From contig CAJTWE010000003.1 of NCBI GenBank assembly GCA_910579955.1, positions 88,005-152,004 of the forward strand: DNA of 64,000 bases, given 5' to 3'. This DNA is from an uncultured Ruminococcus sp. GTDB lineage: Bacteria; Bacillota; Clostridia; Oscillospirales; Ruminococcaceae. The translations under genes and the position numbers were made by a program. The notes beneath the pieces are model-generated. The model was not told where the DNA came from. It did not search any database and saw nothing but the letters and a program-made list of their open reading frames with translations. Each line of letters starts with the position of its first letter. Positions within the stretch are counted from its first letter, which is position 1. Positions 62,439 to 64,000 of this stretch are shown one piece after another.

Positions 62439-63143
62439 ATGAAGAAGATTATTACAACGGTATTCTGCACCGCAATTGCACTCTGCTCAGGCTTGAACGT
62501 CTATGCTGCCGAGATCCTTGAACGGGACTATATCGAAGCCGAGATTTGGGAGGAGATGTGGAACGGCAAGGGCGATAACGGGCTTGATTTTCCCGAAGCA
62601 TCATACAAACATCATCTTCTTGACAAGTGGCTTGATGAGAACTATGGTTCAGAAGATTATGACTGGACTGAGATAGGAGAGCTTCAATATGAATACAAGG
62701 ACTACTACCGACGTCTGATCGAAAATTGGGATTTTGAGGACGATAATGAAGGTGGCTGGACAATTAACACCGAGGACAACCATTACAGCTTTTATATGCT
62801 TAACGGTATGTGGCAAATGATCGACAAGAATGGTGATACCGTTGACACATTCCCACCGTTCAGCACCTTAGAGGAGGACGATCCCGAAATCGCAGACGGT
62901 TATGAGATCAACGATGACGGTGCTGATAGCCCGAGAGTTATCGGAGAGGTCACAAACGGAACGGAAACGTCATCTGAGGGCGGTTCTTCCGCAGAGGGTA
63001 ACGATGCCACTGTTAGTCCGTCAGAAGGTTCTAAGGGCGATTCTGACGGTTCTGGTGCAAGTTCTCTTGCTATCATTGCAGGAGTGGTAGCTCTCGCAGG
63101 AGTCGGCGGTGCAGCTTACTACTTTACAAGAAAGCGGAAGTGA
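62439..63143 (+). CDS. Secreted, membrane-anchored element protein
   Basis: 234 residues: a signal peptide (1-24, ending NVYA), an extracellular acidic and aromatic region (about 25-140, EAEIWEEMWNGKG, WEDDNEGGW-like stretches), a Ser/Gly/Glu-rich stalk (about 165-205), one C-terminal membrane helix (IIAGVVALAGVGGAAYYF) and RKRK. No LPXTG motif. It may be a surface exclusion or mating-contact protein (speculation). ATG 62439 follows GGAGG. Confidence 0.75.
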   Translation: MKKIITTVFCTAIALCSGLNVYAAEILERDYIEAEIWEEMWNGKGDNGLDFPEASYKHHLLDKWLDENYGSEDYDWTEIGELQYEYKDYYRRLIENWDFEDDNEGGWTINTEDNHYSFYMLNGMWQMIDKNGDTVDTFPPFSTLEEDDPEIADGYEINDDGADSPRVIGEVTNGTETSSEGGSSAEGNDATVSPSEGSKGDSDGSGASSLAIIAGVVALAGVGGAAYYFTRKRK

Positions 63144-63147
63144 TTTT

Positions 63148-63555
63148 ATGATTTTTCAGAGCAAACAAAAGGTAAACGGCGCTCCCATATGGGAAGTCGA
63201 TACCGACACACAGACGGTTAGCCACTGCAACCCCAGGACAGGTGAAAGGTCGCGCTATGTGTTCCATACCGACCAAATCAGGTATTATCTGCATCACATT
63301 GAGGATAAGCGGCCCGATTTCTTGCAGGAGATCGTTGACAAGGGCGAGATTTACAAACACCTGGACGAGCTTGATACAAAGGTCACGGACGCAGTAAACC
63401 GTCAGACCGAACTGCTTATGCAGTCGAGCCGTGACTATCAGGTTGCCGTTGAATCGGGCGATCTCAATGCCGTTGGCTCAATCGGAAATCTGCTCCGTAT
63501 GCAGGCGCAGAGAGTCGTTTACGATACCATGATCTATCTTTGGAGGGACGAATAA
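63148..63555 (+). CDS. Conserved element protein, unknown
   Basis: 135 residues, soluble. A mixed alpha/beta N-terminal part (IFQSKQKVNGAPIWEVDTDT) is followed by helices with a repeated D/E-L pattern. I recognise no family. It starts 5 bp after the surface protein and shares a base with the next gene, so it is in the same operon. Confidence 0.7.
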   Translation: MIFQSKQKVNGAPIWEVDTDTQTVSHCNPRTGERSRYVFHTDQIRYYLHHIEDKRPDFLQEIVDKGEIYKHLDELDTKVTDAVNRQTELLMQSSRDYQVAVESGDLNAVGSIGNLLRMQAQRVVYDTMIYLWRDE

Positions 63556-63737
63556 TGTTTTGTGCAAACTGTTACAAGGAAATACCCGCAGGCAAGAGTT
63601 ATTACAAGCATCAGGATACCAATCAGAGCTACTGCTCCCTGGACTGCCTGAATGACCACATGATCTATACCCACACGATTACGCTTGAAACAAGCGAAGG
63701 TGCGGAAAGCACTGAGGAACAGGACAATGACGAGTGA
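63555..63737 (+). CDS. Small zinc-finger-like element protein
   Basis: 60 residues with FCANCYKEIP and YCSLDCLNDH, i.e. CxxC and CxxxC pairs suited to one zinc ion, followed by an acidic tail. ATG 63555 overlaps the previous stop (TAATG). Function unknown. Confidence 0.72.
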   Translation: MFCANCYKEIPAGKSYYKHQDTNQSYCSLDCLNDHMIYTHTITLETSEGAESTEEQDNDE

Positions 63738-63764
63738 GGGGCATTTTTACGGAATAATAAGAAA

Positions 63765-63805
63765 CGGATAGCCGTCTGTTAAGGACGGTCTATCCGTGTT
63801 TGAGT
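63765..63805 (+). terminator. Hairpin ending the partition/surface operon
   Basis: CGGATAGCCGTC (63765-63776) pairs with GACGGTCTATCCG (63784-63796); the tail GTGTTTGAG is only moderately T-rich. Confidence 0.6.
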
Positions 63806-63836
63806 GTATTCGGTTGCTAAGATAAATCAGAATTGG

Positions 63837-63935
63837 TCATTCTTCTTTTTCTTCAGGAGTATCTTCATTTGGCTTGGAACTGATTTTTGAAACAATAATA
63901 CCTGTGCAAGTAACAACTACCACACAAAGATACAT
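63837..63935 (-). CDS. Possible short membrane peptide
   Basis: A 32-codon frame: MYLCVVVVTCTGIIVSKI then SSKPNEDTPEEKEE, with one hydrophobic helix and an acidic tail. An in-frame TGA lies a few codons upstream, and the ribosome site is uncertain. It may be the end of a broken gene. The rest of 63738-64000 shows nothing else. Confidence 0.35.
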   Translation of the reverse strand: MYLCVVVVTCTGIIVSKISSKPNEDTPEEKEE

Positions 63936-64000
63936 TCCTATTCCTAATGCTCATGTACGGTAAAGTATCACAAGAAAATTATGTCGAATTGACAGCCGCC

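Larger units (their letters stand above)
50590..64000. mobile_element. Integrative conjugative/mobilizable element, left part
   Basis: From the tRNA-Leu 3' end to beyond the window. It contains integrase, excisionase, sigma-like and HTH regulators, MobC, relaxase, SSB, ParA and ParB. Codon use from about 57 kb onward is GC-richer than in the host core. No right att site, coupling protein or secretion gene is inside the window. The exact left boundary is inferred from the integrase position and tRNA context. Confidence 0.85.

Noticed and set aside
50590..64000. Defence or toxin-antitoxin system in the element
   Set aside because: The WYL regulator raised this, but no nuclease, TIR, methylase or toxin gene is visible beside it in the window.

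Overview
The window is a bacterial chromosome segment from a low-GC anaerobic gut Firmicute, most likely a Ruminococcus-type fibre degrader. The signs are a two-module pectate lyase with a C-terminal type I-like dockerin, a carbohydrate esterase with an N-terminal half-dockerin, a 2-oxoacid:ferredoxin oxidoreductase operon, a T-box leader and AGGAGG-type ribosome binding sites throughout. Species cannot be fixed from sequence alone.

Layout, part 1 (1-50.5 kb, AT-rich core). 1-1210 holds the start of an ABC exporter on the minus strand. 1.4-10.9 kb is a plus-strand run: DUF5662, D-aminoacyl-tRNA deacylase, a penicillin-binding protein, two CobW-type GTPases (one with a His/Cys-rich metal-binding repeat, one fused to a DUF1980-like domain), an ABC-F protein, a lipoprotein, a sirtuin and a FliB-like protein. 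10.9-17.1 kb carries a CDF metal transporter, two related CE2-type esterases (one with a dockerin element, one a lipoprotein), a PAP2-like membrane protein and a cytosolic GH5 glycosidase. 17.3-20.6 kb is a MinD-like ATPase plus a four-subunit Vor-type oxidoreductase, followed by a palindromic intergenic repeat and a Cys-rich repeat lipoprotein. 21.5-34.7 kb is branched-chain amino acid metabolism: ridA, ilvA, a DUF815 ATPase, leuB-leuD-leuC-ilvD, ilvC-ilvN-ilvB on the minus strand, and leuA on the plus strand behind a leucine T-box. 34.9-50.4 kb contains a PadR/DUF2812 pair, the giant pectate lyase, an L,D-transpeptidase, a glutamine synthetase-like protein with an ANTAR regulator and asparagine synthase (a nitrogen cluster), a TetR regulator, glgB, a DUF2975/HTH pair and a HAD phosphatase.

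Layout, part 2 (50.5-64 kb, accessory). An intact tRNA-Leu(UAA) is followed by a mobile element that runs off the right edge: tyrosine integrase flanked by TTTCTACC repeats, excisionase, sigma-like and HTH regulators, exonuclease, WYL regulator, MobC, MOBP-type relaxase, SSB, ParA, ParB and several small proteins. The codon choice from about 57 kb onward is visibly richer in G and C than in the core. It is probably an integrative conjugative or mobilizable element. No type IV secretion gene is inside the window, so self-transfer cannot be judged.

The main points for a second look are a pair of homologous structured hairpins upstream of the excisionase, a CDS interrupted by an in-frame TAA, a divergent promoter pair built on a 13-bp inverted repeat, a hairpin-rich candidate oriT, the repeat-bearing metallochaperone and Cys-rich lipoprotein, a Cys cluster inside IlvB, and a glutamine synthetase-like protein lacking its usual GSGMH motif. 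I did not recognise a wholly new multi-gene system.
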